34,469 nucleotides of DNA. It comes from a virus. This document shows positions 23,093-30,029 of the stretch, in pieces. Made by a program: the position numbers and the translations under genes. Location: positions 1 through 34,469 of the IMG/VR virus record IMGVR_UViG_3300030225_000017; one strand, given 5' to 3'. The first letter of the stretch is position 1. Every line of letters starts with the position of its first letter. The notes beneath the pieces are model-generated. The model had not been told where the DNA came from, searched no databases, and worked only from the letters and a program-made list of their open reading frames with translations.

Positions 23093-25543
23093 ATGCGTGC
23101 CATCATTGCCGCCATCGCCGCCCTGTTGATCGGGCTTGCGCCGGTTCACGCTTCAGCCAGTCGGTTCCGGCTAATCTACACTGGTAGCCAGGCTTTCCCG
23201 CCGATCAATCTCAACAGCGTGACCTATCCGTTCGGTGGCTACACCCCTCGGGGATTCGGCGGGGTCCACCTGAGCAATCAAGACGTTTCGTCCTACGGCG
23301 CTTTTGTCTTTGGTCTTGGCCTTCAGTCCGCAGGAGCCACGGTTCCTACCTCATGGACGATCTACCAGACGAGCGGGACATCAGGCGACTGGCAGCTAGG
23401 CCAAGGGTCGGGAACGACCATCCCAAGCACCGCAGGGGGCGCTCTGACGGTCGCTGAGGGCGCAGGAGCCTTGACGCCTACGCCCAGCGCCCAGGGCGTC
23501 ACGAACCATCTTAACGGCGGCCCTTATACCTTCAGCATTGTTGCCAAGAACTCCCTCGGAATAGGAGGCACGCCGGGGACGATCACGATCACCGTTCCGG
23601 GCGGCGCGACGCCCACGCCGGTTGTCAACTATGGCGATCTTGATGCCTCTACAGGCGTGGTTCCTACAGGGTTTTTGACCAACAATACGACGAACCCGAC
23701 GATCCAGTTTTCGGTCGGAATCAACCGAACCGTGAACCTCGGAAGCGGATCCAACAAATACCTGTTCACGCAGGACTTTGACTGCTCGGGCGGCTACCCT
23801 TGCATCTTCACCTGGGCCGACACGGCTCGCCCTGGCGGCCTTCTCGCGTTTGCCCAAAGCGGGCTTATGCGAAACATCCAGATCAACAACATCATTCTGA
23901 CCGGCGAACCCGCCACCGCAAACAATTTCCCCAGCGCCATTTACGGCTTTTGGACGTTCAGCAACACGAACGACTACACCAACACCAATGCCGGGATCAC
24001 GATGAACAATGATGGCGTAAATTTCGCCTCATTTCCGAACCCGACTTATCAGCAGAACGCCATCGTGGCGTCAAATGACTACCCGCGCGCCGCCGCTTCG
24101 GCACATGATACGTCCGCTACCGTCTGCCTGACGGTCAATAGCTTTGTCGGAACCAATGTTGTTTCGGGCTTCGCGGAGGGAGGCAAGATCGGCTTCAACT
24201 GCAATCCAACCGCGCCGGTTGTGTTCAACGACCTCTACATCAACGGTTTCGCCGGCAATGCGTTCTTCGTTTACAACGGCTGTTATCAGCTGACCCATAC
24301 GATTGTCATTCAGCCAGCGCGGGTAAACAACCAGCACCTTGACTATTTCCAGGCCGCGAATGGGGGCAATCCTCAATGCTGGATCGTCAACAAATTCATC
24401 GGCATTCAAGGCAACGGCTACGCCAATGCGCAGGGGCCGCCCTTTGCGGGCGGCAACGACAATTTTACCGGCTATATTTCGGGCGGTATTTTGCATGTCG
24501 TAACCAACACCACGGCCATCATTCCCAGCACCCGCCTTCTTTCCGCCAGCTGGACCGGCACGGCGCAGATCGCCAAGCTGTTGTCAGGCACCGGCGGTGC
24601 GGGAACAACCGCAAGTTTCTTCGGCTTCACGCCCGCCGACGTTGGCTCTGCTGGCGCTCCGATAACTTTTGCGAGTGCGGGCATGGGCCTCGTGCAATTG
24701 AACGATCTGATCTACAGCGGCGGCGAAACCAACGGCATGTCGTTCAACGGCGGCTTTGGTGACGTAGGAACGACGAACTACATCCAGAACGTAACGGTCG
24801 TTGAATACATCACAACGACCGCCGATGTTCCCTGGACCTACTTCAACGCGACGGTGAACAGCGCCACGAATATCACTATCACCGCCACTCCGACCCCCAT
24901 CGACATCGGCTTTGGCCCCCTTGAGACGATCTACTATGCGGACGGCAGTTCAGTGGGATCGCCTACGCCGTCATGGGCCAACTGCGCGCCGCCTTCCGCA
25001 GGCCACTGTAGCGCCGTCGAAAACATGCCGAAGGTTGGCGGCGTCTATGGTTGGAACGCCAATTTCCGCTCGACACAGGACTACCCGTCCTCGGTTCCGT
25101 GGATACAGTTTACCAAAGTCGGGCAGACATCCTCCACGCCTTCATGCACCCTGCCGATCACCTACTATGGCGGGACCACGACGCTCACAAACATCTTTGG
25201 CACGGGCCGGATCGTCAACGGCACCGCATCACCTTTCAGCAATAGTGACGGGTGCTTCAGCAGCCCCGTCAATTATCCGCCGCCAAACACGACGGTCACG
25301 AACGCCGCGAGCGCCAGCGCAAACCACGCCAACCAGGCCACGCTGTTTGCCAACGGAGACCCGACCGCAACCATGGGCACCGCGACATGGACGGGCCTCT
25401 CTGCTGCGGGTATCGAGGCCAAGGTGCTTATGCTGCTGACGCCGAGTGGCTCCATGCCCAAAGACGGCTCAGGCAATCCAGCCGGGGCGGTGACGGTCTG
25501 CCCGCCACCAGGGACGCCGCCCTGCACAGGAGTGTGGAAGTGA
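23093..25543 (+). CDS. Large secreted-type tailspike/adhesin
   Basis: The start could be ATG 23093 or ATG 23075 (16-base overlap); neither has a good ribosome binding site, and I prefer the former because it gives a normal signal peptide (MRAIIAAIAALLIGLAPVHA). The 816-residue protein has a small N-terminal domain and an Ig-like region (about 100-190, PYTFSIVAKNSLGIGG, TITVPG). A long repetitive beta region from about 200 to 600 follows (LMRNIQINNIILTG, FNDLYINGFAGNAFFV, VQLNDLIYSGGETNGM); it looks like a right-handed beta-helix as in tailspikes and polysaccharide lyases. Twelve Cys are in the mature part, many spaced for pairing (CSGGYPC, CPPPGTPPC). It is probably a receptor-degrading spike. 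No catalytic residues were identified. Confidence 0.68.
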   Translation: MRAIIAAIAALLIGLAPVHASASRFRLIYTGSQAFPPINLNSVTYPFGGYTPRGFGGVHLSNQDVSSYGAFVFGLGLQSAGATVPTSWTIYQTSGTSGDWQLGQGSGTTIPSTAGGALTVAEGAGALTPTPSAQGVTNHLNGGPYTFSIVAKNSLGIGGTPGTITITVPGGATPTPVVNYGDLDASTGVVPTGFLTNNTTNPTIQFSVGINRTVNLGSGSNKYLFTQDFDCSGGYPCIFTWADTARPGGLLAFAQSGLMRNIQINNIILTGEPATANNFPSAIYGFWTFSNTNDYTNTNAGITMNNDGVNFASFPNPTYQQNAIVASNDYPRAAASAHDTSATVCLTVNSFVGTNVVSGFAEGGKIGFNCNPTAPVVFNDLYINGFAGNAFFVYNGCYQLTHTIVIQPARVNNQHLDYFQAANGGNPQCWIVNKFIGIQGNGYANAQGPPFAGGNDNFTGYISGGILHVVTNTTAIIPSTRLLSASWTGTAQIAKLLSGTGGAGTTASFFGFTPADVGSAGAPITFASAGMGLVQLNDLIYSGGETNGMSFNGGFGDVGTTNYIQNVTVVEYITTTADVPWTYFNATVNSATNITITATPTPIDIGFGPLETIYYADGSSVGSPTPSWANCAPPSAGHCSAVENMPKVGGVYGWNANFRSTQDYPSSVPWIQFTKVGQTSSTPSCTLPITYYGGTTTLTNIFGTGRIVNGTASPFSNSDGCFSSPVNYPPPNTTVTNAASASANHANQATLFANGDPTATMGTATWTGLSAAGIEAKVLMLLTPSGSMPKDGSGNPAGAVTVCPPPGTPPCTGVWK

Positions 25544-25668
25544 TGCCGACCTCTGAGGAAGAGCGCAAACGCATCGAGTGGCTGGCGGAACATCCAGGCG
25601 AGCCATACCCGGAACCAGATGAGGATGGATTGGCGAACAGTGGAGGCGGAAGTCCGCCCTATTCATGA
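25543..25668 (+). CDS. Short acidic ORF after spike
   Basis: This 41-residue ORF starts at ATG 25543, overlapping the spike stop by one base (TGATG), with GGAAG five bases upstream. It is polar and Pro/Glu-rich (MPTSEEERKRIEWLAEHPGE, PYPEPDEDG) with no hydrophobic segment. The overlap and ribosome binding site suggest it is translated. Function is unknown. Confidence 0.5.
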   Translation: MPTSEEERKRIEWLAEHPGEPYPEPDEDGLANSGGGSPPYS

Positions 25669-25692
25669 ATTTGAGGCACGAAGGGGCTTGAC

Positions 25693-25965
25693 TTGTCGCA
25701 GAACAGTGGGGACAGATCTTTGGCGGGCGCATTTGCAAAGATTGACGCGCATGAGGAATTGTGCTCAGAGCGTTACAGGGGCATCGACGAGAAGCTGAAA
25801 TGGATTATGACCGGACTCGGCGTCTTGTTCATCGGCCTGCTGGGTTGGATGGCCTTCCAACTCTATCTTCTTGAGCCTTTGCGTGTGGCGGCCCAGCTTC
25901 AGAACAATCAGCCGCAGCAGGTCAACTCGACCATCATCCACTCATCCGGAGGGACCGGGAAGTGA
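25693..25965 (+). CDS. Single-helix membrane protein, lysis-region (XhlA-like style)
   Basis: The TTG at 25693 follows AAGGGG by about 8 bases; no ATG gives the full N-terminus. The 90-residue protein has a helical soluble part (FAKIDAHEELCSERYRGIDE), one membrane segment about residues 36-55 (WIMTGLGVLFIGLLGWMAFQ) and a polar Gln/Asn-rich tail. Helix-plus-one-TM proteins just before the holin and endolysin resemble haemolysin XhlA-type lysis accessories or small holins. Its stop overlaps the next GTG by four bases. The lysis role is inferred from position. Confidence 0.62.
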   Translation: MSQNSGDRSLAGAFAKIDAHEELCSERYRGIDEKLKWIMTGLGVLFIGLLGWMAFQLYLLEPLRVAAQLQNNQPQQVNSTIIHSSGGTGK

Positions 25966-26312
25966 ACACGAACAAAGCCGATGCCATTGCCAAGTTCATC
26001 CCCGGCGTCCGCGTCTGGGTGATGTTCGGCATTTTCGGCCTGGCCTTCAAGATCCTTACCATGGTTGAGGACCACGAGGACCTTCTCCAGAACACTCAGT
26101 TCATGACCATCGCCGTCCTGATCCTCGGCGGCTCGGGCCTTGGCGCGGTTGTCGCCTTCAACTTCGGTGGCACGGCCACCGGATCCAAGGTCATGGAACA
26201 GCAGAGCAACGCCGTCATCAACTCGACCCCGATCTCTTCCGACCATCCGCAGGAGGTCACGGTGAAGTCCAGCGCGGCTGATCCAGTGATTACGAAAGAG
26301 ACCGCAGCGTGA
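25962..26312 (+). CDS. Holin candidate
   Basis: It starts at GTG 25962 (GTGA overlap). The 116-residue protein has two hydrophobic segments, about 15-33 (GVRVWVMFGIFGLAFKILTM) and about 46-67 (QFMTIAVLILGGSGLGAVVA), and a polar tail. Two-TM holins with this size and position, directly before a muralytic enzyme, are common. It would make the inner-membrane hole that releases the endolysin. The upstream one-TM protein could instead be the holin and this a partner; sequence alone does not settle it. Confidence 0.65.
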   Translation: MNTNKADAIAKFIPGVRVWVMFGIFGLAFKILTMVEDHEDLLQNTQFMTIAVLILGGSGLGAVVAFNFGGTATGSKVMEQQSNAVINSTPISSDHPQEVTVKSSAADPVITKETAA

Positions 26313-26827
26313 GTTCCGCCAACTGGCCCAACTGCCTGGCCTTTACCCTTCAAGAAGAGGGCGGCTACGTCGACAACCCCCGTGATCCAGGGGGCGTGAC
26401 TAATCTTGGCGTGACGATTGCCACCCTCAGCCACTACGAGGGCCACCCTGCGACACCGGAGGACGTTGCAAATCTGACTCCGGAGCAAGTCGCCCCGATC
26501 TATCACAGCCTCTACTGGAATGTGGTGCAGTGTGACGGCCTAAAGACCGGCGTCGACCTGCTGGTGTTCGACGCCTGCGTCAACTCCGGCCCGGGACGGG
26601 CCGCCAAGACGCTTCAACAGGCGGCAGGCGTGACGGCTGATGGCATCATTGGACCCGCAACCTTAGCCGCCGTCAATGCCTTGAGCGCACCAGTCCTCGT
26701 GGCGAACTTCACCTCGGCTCATGAGGCGTTCTACCGTAGCCTATCGACCTACGACACGTTTGGCAGAGGGTGGGACAACCGCGCCCAGGCCGCCGCCGCA
26801 AAAGCCCTGGAGATGGCCAATGGTTGA
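26309..26827 (+). CDS. Endolysin, GH108-type glycosidase with C-terminal binding domain
   Basis: It starts at GTG 26309 (GTGA overlap with the holin candidate). The 172-residue protein has the GH108 signature EEGGYVDNPRDPGGVTNLGV near the N-terminus with candidate catalytic Glu17, then YHSLYWNVVQCDGLKTGVDL and FDACVNSGPGRAAKTLQQA. The C-terminal part (GVTADGIIGPATLAAVNA, then EAFYRSLSTYDTFGRGWDNR) fits the peptidoglycan-binding type 3 region usually paired with GH108. It cuts the glycan backbone of the cell wall at lysis. No signal peptide is present, so export depends on the holin. Confidence 0.9.
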   Translation: MSSANWPNCLAFTLQEEGGYVDNPRDPGGVTNLGVTIATLSHYEGHPATPEDVANLTPEQVAPIYHSLYWNVVQCDGLKTGVDLLVFDACVNSGPGRAAKTLQQAAGVTADGIIGPATLAAVNALSAPVLVANFTSAHEAFYRSLSTYDTFGRGWDNRAQAAAAKALEMANG

Positions 26828-27020
26828 TCTTGACAAGATCATTGATCAGGTCTTTGACGAAGACGCACACTTCACCAAGGTTGTGGATGGCAGGACCGTG
26901 CCCGCCTTTCCGCAGACCAAAGGCCAGTTTGGCTACTGGATAGGCCGCGTCTGCGCAACGCTTGATGGACCCCGCGACATCCTCGAGGTTAACAAGGCCG
27001 TCGGAGCCCGATTGGCATGA
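26820..27020 (+). CDS. Small unknown protein in lysis cassette
   Basis: The 66-residue product starts at ATG 26820, overlapping the endolysin by eight bases; longer in-frame starts lie inside the endolysin. It is polar and mixed alpha/beta (MVDLDKIIDQVFDEDAHFTK, then QTKGQFGYWIGRVCATLDGP). It has no membrane segment. Its stop overlaps the Rz-like ATG by four bases (ATGA). The function is unknown; the tight coupling ties it to the lysis genes. Confidence 0.6.
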   Translation: MVDLDKIIDQVFDEDAHFTKVVDGRTVPAFPQTKGQFGYWIGRVCATLDGPRDILEVNKAVGARLA

Positions 27021-27613
27021 TGGTCAAGGTCCTTCAGACCCTCATTGGCCTCTTCTGCGCGACGGCGCTCTATTGGATGGGTCTCGGCACCGGCCTGTGG
27101 TACGACCGCCGCCCTCCGGACTATCCCCAGTTTCATGTCCACGTGCTGTTCTTCCATTGGACCTGGATCGCGCCGCAGAGTCTCAAGGCTCAGTTGACCA
27201 CCATCAAGGCAGCTGAGGCCAAGGCAACGGCCCATGCCAAGGTGGTTGGCGCTGAGCAGTTACAAATCAGCGCCAGTGCAGACACACGAGAGCGTGCGGC
27301 GCAGGCGAAGATCGTTTACATAACCAGGACCCTCACCAAGGAGATCCCCGTTGTTATCACTCCTCAAGTGGACCGTAACTTCCCTCTGCCTGTTGGCCTT
27401 GTGCGCCTGCACGACGCCGCAGCAGACGGCGTTGACTTGTCCGCACTTCCCCTCCCCACCGGCGTCACTAATGACAGCCCCAGTCCCATTACAGCCAGCC
27501 GCTTTGGGTCTGTCATCGTCACCAACTATGGGGAATGTCGCGCCGACGCCGAAAGGTTGACCGCGCTCCAAGGCTGGATCACCGCACAGCAACGGGCCAT
27601 GAACGGTCCATAA
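27017..27613 (+). CDS. Inner-membrane spanin, Rz-like
   Basis: The 198-residue protein has one N-terminal membrane segment (about 5-27, VLQTLIGLFCATALYWMGLG) and then a periplasmic helical stretch (SLKAQLTTIKAAEAKATAHA) typical of i-spanins, followed by a C-terminal portion with a Cys (YGECRADAERLTALQGWITA). Fully inside it, in the +1 frame, lies a lipoprotein ORF with Rz1 features. The pair spans the periplasm and fuses inner and outer membranes at the last lysis step. Position after the endolysin fits. The length is a little above the usual 150. Confidence 0.8.
   Translation: MMVKVLQTLIGLFCATALYWMGLGTGLWYDRRPPDYPQFHVHVLFFHWTWIAPQSLKAQLTTIKAAEAKATAHAKVVGAEQLQISASADTRERAAQAKIVYITRTLTKEIPVVITPQVDRNFPLPVGLVRLHDAAADGVDLSALPLPTGVTNDSPSPITASRFGSVIVTNYGECRADAERLTALQGWITAQQRAMNGP
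27351..27560 (+). CDS. Outer-membrane lipoprotein spanin, Rz1-like, nested in Rz
   Basis: It starts at TTG 27351, about 7 bases after AAGGAG, and lies wholly inside the Rz-like gene in the +1 frame. The 69-residue product has a signal peptide with lipobox (SLCLLALCAC, lipidated Cys20 expected) and a Pro-rich mature part (CPHFPSPPASLMTAPVPLQP), which is the usual Rz1 look. As in lambda, the o-spanin is embedded in the i-spanin reading frame. The lipidated N-terminus would anchor in the outer membrane and bind the Rz C-terminus. Confidence 0.82.
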   Translation: MLSLLKWTVTSLCLLALCACTTPQQTALTCPHFPSPPASLMTAPVPLQPAALGLSSSPTMGNVAPTPKG

Positions 27614-27624
27614 GGGAGAATATC

Positions 27625-28110
27625 ATGCCGACGCTTGAACAAGACGTTCAGAACTTCCTCGCTCCGGTCGAGAAGGAAGCTGTTATGTTATGGGACGACT
27701 TTCTGAAGGGGATCAATTACCTCTCCAAGGAAGCTGCCCTGATCGCCAAATGGGTGGAGGGTGTTGATCCCGGCATCCAGAAACAGATCCAAGACTTCAT
27801 CACGGTCGGGGAAAACGCGGCGACCCTATTGGTCGCCAAAGGCAACCCGGCTATCGCCAACTTCATCACGACTGGCGTTGACGCGGCTGAGCAGGGCGCG
27901 GCCAACTTCATTCAGAAGGTGACAGGCAACTCGGCTCTTGGCGTGTCAGCGTCTGCTCTCGTCACGGCAGGCATCTCTGACCTTGGAGCCATTACGTCCA
28001 GTGTCGCCACTGTTGGCTTTACCCGCGCTGTTGCGGGCCTTGCTGCTGCTGCGGCCCCGCTCTCTGCCGTAGCAGCCCTGGCCCCGGCACCTTCCGCTCC
28101 CACCGGCTAG
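27625..28110 (+). CDS. Unknown helical Ala-rich protein downstream of spanins
   Basis: The ATG at 27625 follows AGGGAGA at good distance; an in-frame ATG at 27535 would overlap Rz and lacks a site. The 161-residue protein is helical, with LKGINYLSKEAALIAKWVEG and IQKQIQDFITVGENAATLLV, then an Ala-rich hydrophobic end (about 125-155, FTRAVAGLAAAAAPLSAVAA). Small proteins of this style recur in phages next to lysis genes, but I know no function. The Ala-rich end could be membrane-associated. Confidence 0.65.
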   Translation: MPTLEQDVQNFLAPVEKEAVMLWDDFLKGINYLSKEAALIAKWVEGVDPGIQKQIQDFITVGENAATLLVAKGNPAIANFITTGVDAAEQGAANFIQKVTGNSALGVSASALVTAGISDLGAITSSVATVGFTRAVAGLAAAAAPLSAVAALAPAPSAPTG

Positions 28111-28231
28111 AGCCATGTGCTCTGGCATGGCGGGGGCAATCGCCCTGTCCGTGCTCTTTTTGGCCGTGAGCATTGGACTAGCCATCTTAGGCCTCCAACT
28201 CTATATCATCTCTCTCCTCAGGAGGAACAAT

Positions 28232-28489
28232 ATGTCTACAGCCTCTGATCGTCTAACCGCCTCTGTGGGGGCGGTCGTCGCCTCTGTGGCGGCCAACACA
28301 ACGGCAACCGGCGTTGCCACGGCCGAGATTGCGTCGCTCCAGACTGGTCCGGATGAAACCGTCCTGACCAGTGCGGCCGATGCCCTCGACGCCGCCAACA
28401 CTCAGCTGGCCACCAACAACGCGGCCCTCAACCCGCCGCCCCCGGCTCCTGCCACTACGGCAGCGGATACCTCTGCCCCAACTGGCTAA
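28232..28489 (+). CDS. Small helical protein, last late gene (possible longer form)
   Basis: An AGGAGG eight bases before ATG 28232 defines a clear start for an 85-residue product (MSTASDRLTASVGAVVASVA, ending in a Pro/Ala-rich tail). The same frame is open upstream to ATG 28115, giving a 124-residue form with a membrane helix (IALSVLFLAVSIGLAILGLQ) then RR, but those ATGs have no ribosome binding site. The protein resembles small coiled phage proteins of unknown role (ADALDAANTQLATNNAAL). It is followed by the terminator at 28518. Which form is made cannot be told from sequence; the short one is better supported. Confidence 0.6.
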   Translation: MSTASDRLTASVGAVVASVAANTTATGVATAEIASLQTGPDETVLTSAADALDAANTQLATNNAALNPPPPAPATTAADTSAPTG

Positions 28490-28517
28490 TCCCGACTCAC
28501 AGTCAGGAACCATCAGA

Positions 28518-28545
28518 CCCACCGGTGCAAGCCGGTGGGTTTTTT
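28518..28545 (+). terminator. Rho-independent terminator of the plus-strand late operon
   Basis: A perfect 8-base-pair stem (CCCACCGG paired with CCGGTGGG) with a 6-base loop is followed directly by six T. It lies about 30 bases after the last plus-strand stop. The minus side lacks a T tract, so it acts for the plus strand only, where the two convergent operons meet. Confidence 0.92.
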
Positions 28546-28551
28546 GTTGCC

Positions 28552-28680
28552 TCACCTCGCCGCGCTCACATGACTACGGTAATGAGGGCTTGCCAGGGTA
28601 AGGGCTCCGACTGAGGCGTGTTGGACGATAGAGCAGCTTGATAGGAGGGTGAGGAGGAGAAGGGGGAGGGTGCGGGTCAT
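28552..28680 (-). CDS. 42-residue lipoprotein ending the minus-strand operon
   Basis: The ATG at 28680 overlaps the upstream stop by four bases (ATGA), as do many junctions in this operon. The product begins MTRTLPLLLLTLLSSC: a short basic start, a Leu-rich core and a lipobox LSSC with Cys16 as the lipidated residue, then a 26-residue polar tail (SIVQHASVGALTLASPHYRS). It is too short for standard size cutoffs. It could be a superinfection-exclusion lipoprotein (T5 Llp style) or another outer-membrane factor; that is inference. The gene lies just outside the late terminator. Confidence 0.62.
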   Translation of the reverse strand: MTRTLPLLLLTLLSSCSIVQHASVGALTLASPHYRSHVSAAR

Positions 28681-28898
28681 GGGGTGTTCATACCGTTGCC
28701 GTCATCGTCTGCCCGTCTTGACGCCTCAAGAGCGCCACGTCGGGCAGCGAAAATCAGAGAGCGCAGGTCACGATCCTCAATGAGAAGGCTGCCGCCGTCG
28801 TCATATTCGCCGAGGTCTTTCCCGACGCGCGCAAAGAACGATTCCCAATCGTGGTCTGCTTCTGGCGTGTCATCGAAGGCAGGAAGGTGACGGAGCAT
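28677..28898 (-). CDS. Downstream half of a gene pair split at a G7 tract
   Basis: From ATG 28898 this gives 73 residues: MLRHLPAFDDTPEADHDWES, VGKDLGEYDDGGSLLIEDRD, then LRSLIFAARRGALEASRRAD. The frame is open upstream to 29078, and the start lacks a ribosome binding site (CCTGCGCC precedes it). It overlaps the upstream gene by 145 bases, unlike the 1-4 base overlaps elsewhere, which suggests it may be the C-terminus of the upstream protein in another frame. See the G7 tract at 28929-28935. No family recognised. Confidence 0.55.
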   Translation of the reverse strand: MLRHLPAFDDTPEADHDWESFFARVGKDLGEYDDGGSLLIEDRDLRSLIFAARRGALEASRRADDDGNGMNTP

Positions 28899-29326
28899 GG
28901 CGCAGGACGGCTCGTCGCTTTCACGACTCCCCCCCTGATCGGCTCTGAAGGGCGGGAGGGAGCGTTGGGGGCGGCGGGTTGCACCGGATAGCTCCACGGC
29001 ATCCAATGTGTTGCCTTGTAAATGGACGACCAGCACCCGTATTTGCCGAAATGGTAACGCTCCTCTATTGAGTGCCATGCGAACATGCTCCCTGCTTCGG
29101 GTTTCATGTCATCGGCATAGTCTAGAAAGAACAGAGCCTTCATGTTTTGAGGGGTGTCTTTGTCCACAAGCCTCCACCCCTCCGGTTGAGCGCGGGCGAG
29201 GGCTAGGGCGAGAGCGTCGTAAACCGACCCGCACAAGCTATCGTGGAAACCGGGCGGCACTTCGTCGTATAAGTCCTCGACGGCGATCACGACGACCTCC
29301 GTGGCATGATCCAGCAGTGCGGTCAT
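28754..29326 (-). CDS. DUF551-like protein with out-of-frame-looking C-terminus
   Basis: ATG 29326 overlaps the upstream stop by four bases and is preceded by GGAGAG. Residues 1-about 115 look like a normal protein (TEVVVIAVEDLYDEVPPGFH, MKALFFLDYADDMKPEAGSM) and end with KATHWMPWSYPVQPA. The HWMP pattern recalls DUF551 proteins, which end soon after it. From about residue 130, after a G7 tract, the sequence turns Arg/Ser/Thr-rich and unlike protein, while another frame looks coding. With six G the frame would stop at once (after RGES); with eight it would join the downstream gene. Either a sequence error, an indel or slippage could explain this. Confidence 0.6.
   Translation of the reverse strand: MTALLDHATEVVVIAVEDLYDEVPPGFHDSLCGSVYDALALALARAQPEGWRLVDKDTPQNMKALFFLDYADDMKPEAGSMFAWHSIEERYHFGKYGCWSSIYKATHWMPWSYPVQPAAPNAPSRPSEPIRGGVVKATSRPAPCSVTFLPSMTRQKQTTIGNRSLRASGKTSANMTTAAAFSLRIVTCAL
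28929..28935 (-). other. G7 homopolymer at the frame break
   Basis: Seven G (seven C on the plus strand) sit where the coding signal changes frame. Losing one G closes the upstream gene at TGA a few codons later; gaining one joins both frames into a single ORF of about 216 residues. Such tracts are prone to polymerase slippage and to sequencing errors. Confidence 0.6.
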
Positions 29327-29631
29327 TGGTCTCTCCGATAGGTGACGCCCTGGTAAGTAAATTCTGCCGGGCGACGGTCGCCAACGTATTGCTCCGTCCA
29401 ATCATAGGGCTCCACAGGGGTCATCCCTTCCGCTAAACAGAGAACCCTGTAGGTGGCGTAGTCTGCCTGGGCTGCACGGATTTCCAATCGTCGAGCATCA
29501 CGCGAGAGTTCTGCCTGACCTTCCGGCACGCGACACAGATCACAAAGGCGATAGAAGAAAAGCGCATCGGAAAACCATCGCGCTGCCAAATCTGGCCGAA
29601 CCACTGGAAGGGGAGTGGGGTTTCTCTTCAT
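29323..29631 (-). CDS. Unknown small accessory protein
   Basis: The ATG at 29631 gives 102 residues: MKRNPTPLPVVRPDLAARWF, then DALFFYRLCDLCRVPEGQAE, LEIRAAQADYATYRVLCLAE and a C-terminal TPVEPYDWTEQYVGDR. The longer in-frame start at 29730 would overlap the upstream gene by more than 80 bases, so I reject it. A purine-rich GGTGGAAAGG lies right before the ATG. It is helical with a Cys-x2-Cys (CDLC), and its stop overlaps the next ATG by four bases. No family recognised. Confidence 0.6.
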   Translation of the reverse strand: MKRNPTPLPVVRPDLAARWFSDALFFYRLCDLCRVPEGQAELSRDARRLEIRAAQADYATYRVLCLAEGMTPVEPYDWTEQYVGDRRPAEFTYQGVTYRRDQ

Positions 29632-29645
29632 CCTTTCCACCCTTT

Positions 29646-30029
29646 TCACCCTTTTCCCCTGTACGCGATCAAGGCGGCGTAAGCATTCCGCATCGCTTCG
29701 TCGCCGGTCGTCGGCTTGGGGTTGATCCAAAAGGCGTTGCTCATAATGCGAACCTCCTCCTCGCTCAATCCCGGTGGATCAGGCGGTGTGGCGAGGGCTA
29801 GCCATCCGTGTTCGCGGGGCCATGCGTTGCCAAGCGTGCTCTCGAACGCGAACAGCGCGGGCTCCATGCGACGAACCGCCATCATGACGCCATCGGCTTG
29901 GTCTTTAGATATGAACCGCAGGGCCTTGTCGTGGTCATTTGTCCACCGGAAAGCGGGGTAATGGCCTATGGTGATCGTTTCGAGATATTGAGCGCCGGGG
30001 GCCTCGATCAGCCAAGCAAAGTCTGTCAT
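29646..30029 (-). CDS. Conserved-style phage accessory protein (WLIEAPGxxYL type)
   Basis: The 127-residue product begins MTDFAWLIEAPGAQYLETIT, continues with HYPAFRWTNDHDKALRFISK and DQADGVMMAVRRMEPALFAF, and GNAWPREHGWLA. I recall this WLIEAPG-x2-YL...W-T-x-D-x-x-K-A-x-R-F pattern from many small phage and prophage proteins of unknown function. The second half (about 85-127) is less typical. ATG 30029 overlaps the upstream stop by four bases. The fold is probably small alpha/beta; no enzymatic residues are evident. Confidence 0.72.
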   Translation of the reverse strand: MTDFAWLIEAPGAQYLETITIGHYPAFRWTNDHDKALRFISKDQADGVMMAVRRMEPALFAFESTLGNAWPREHGWLALATPPDPPGLSEEEVRIMSNAFWINPKPTTGDEAMRNAYAALIAYRGKG

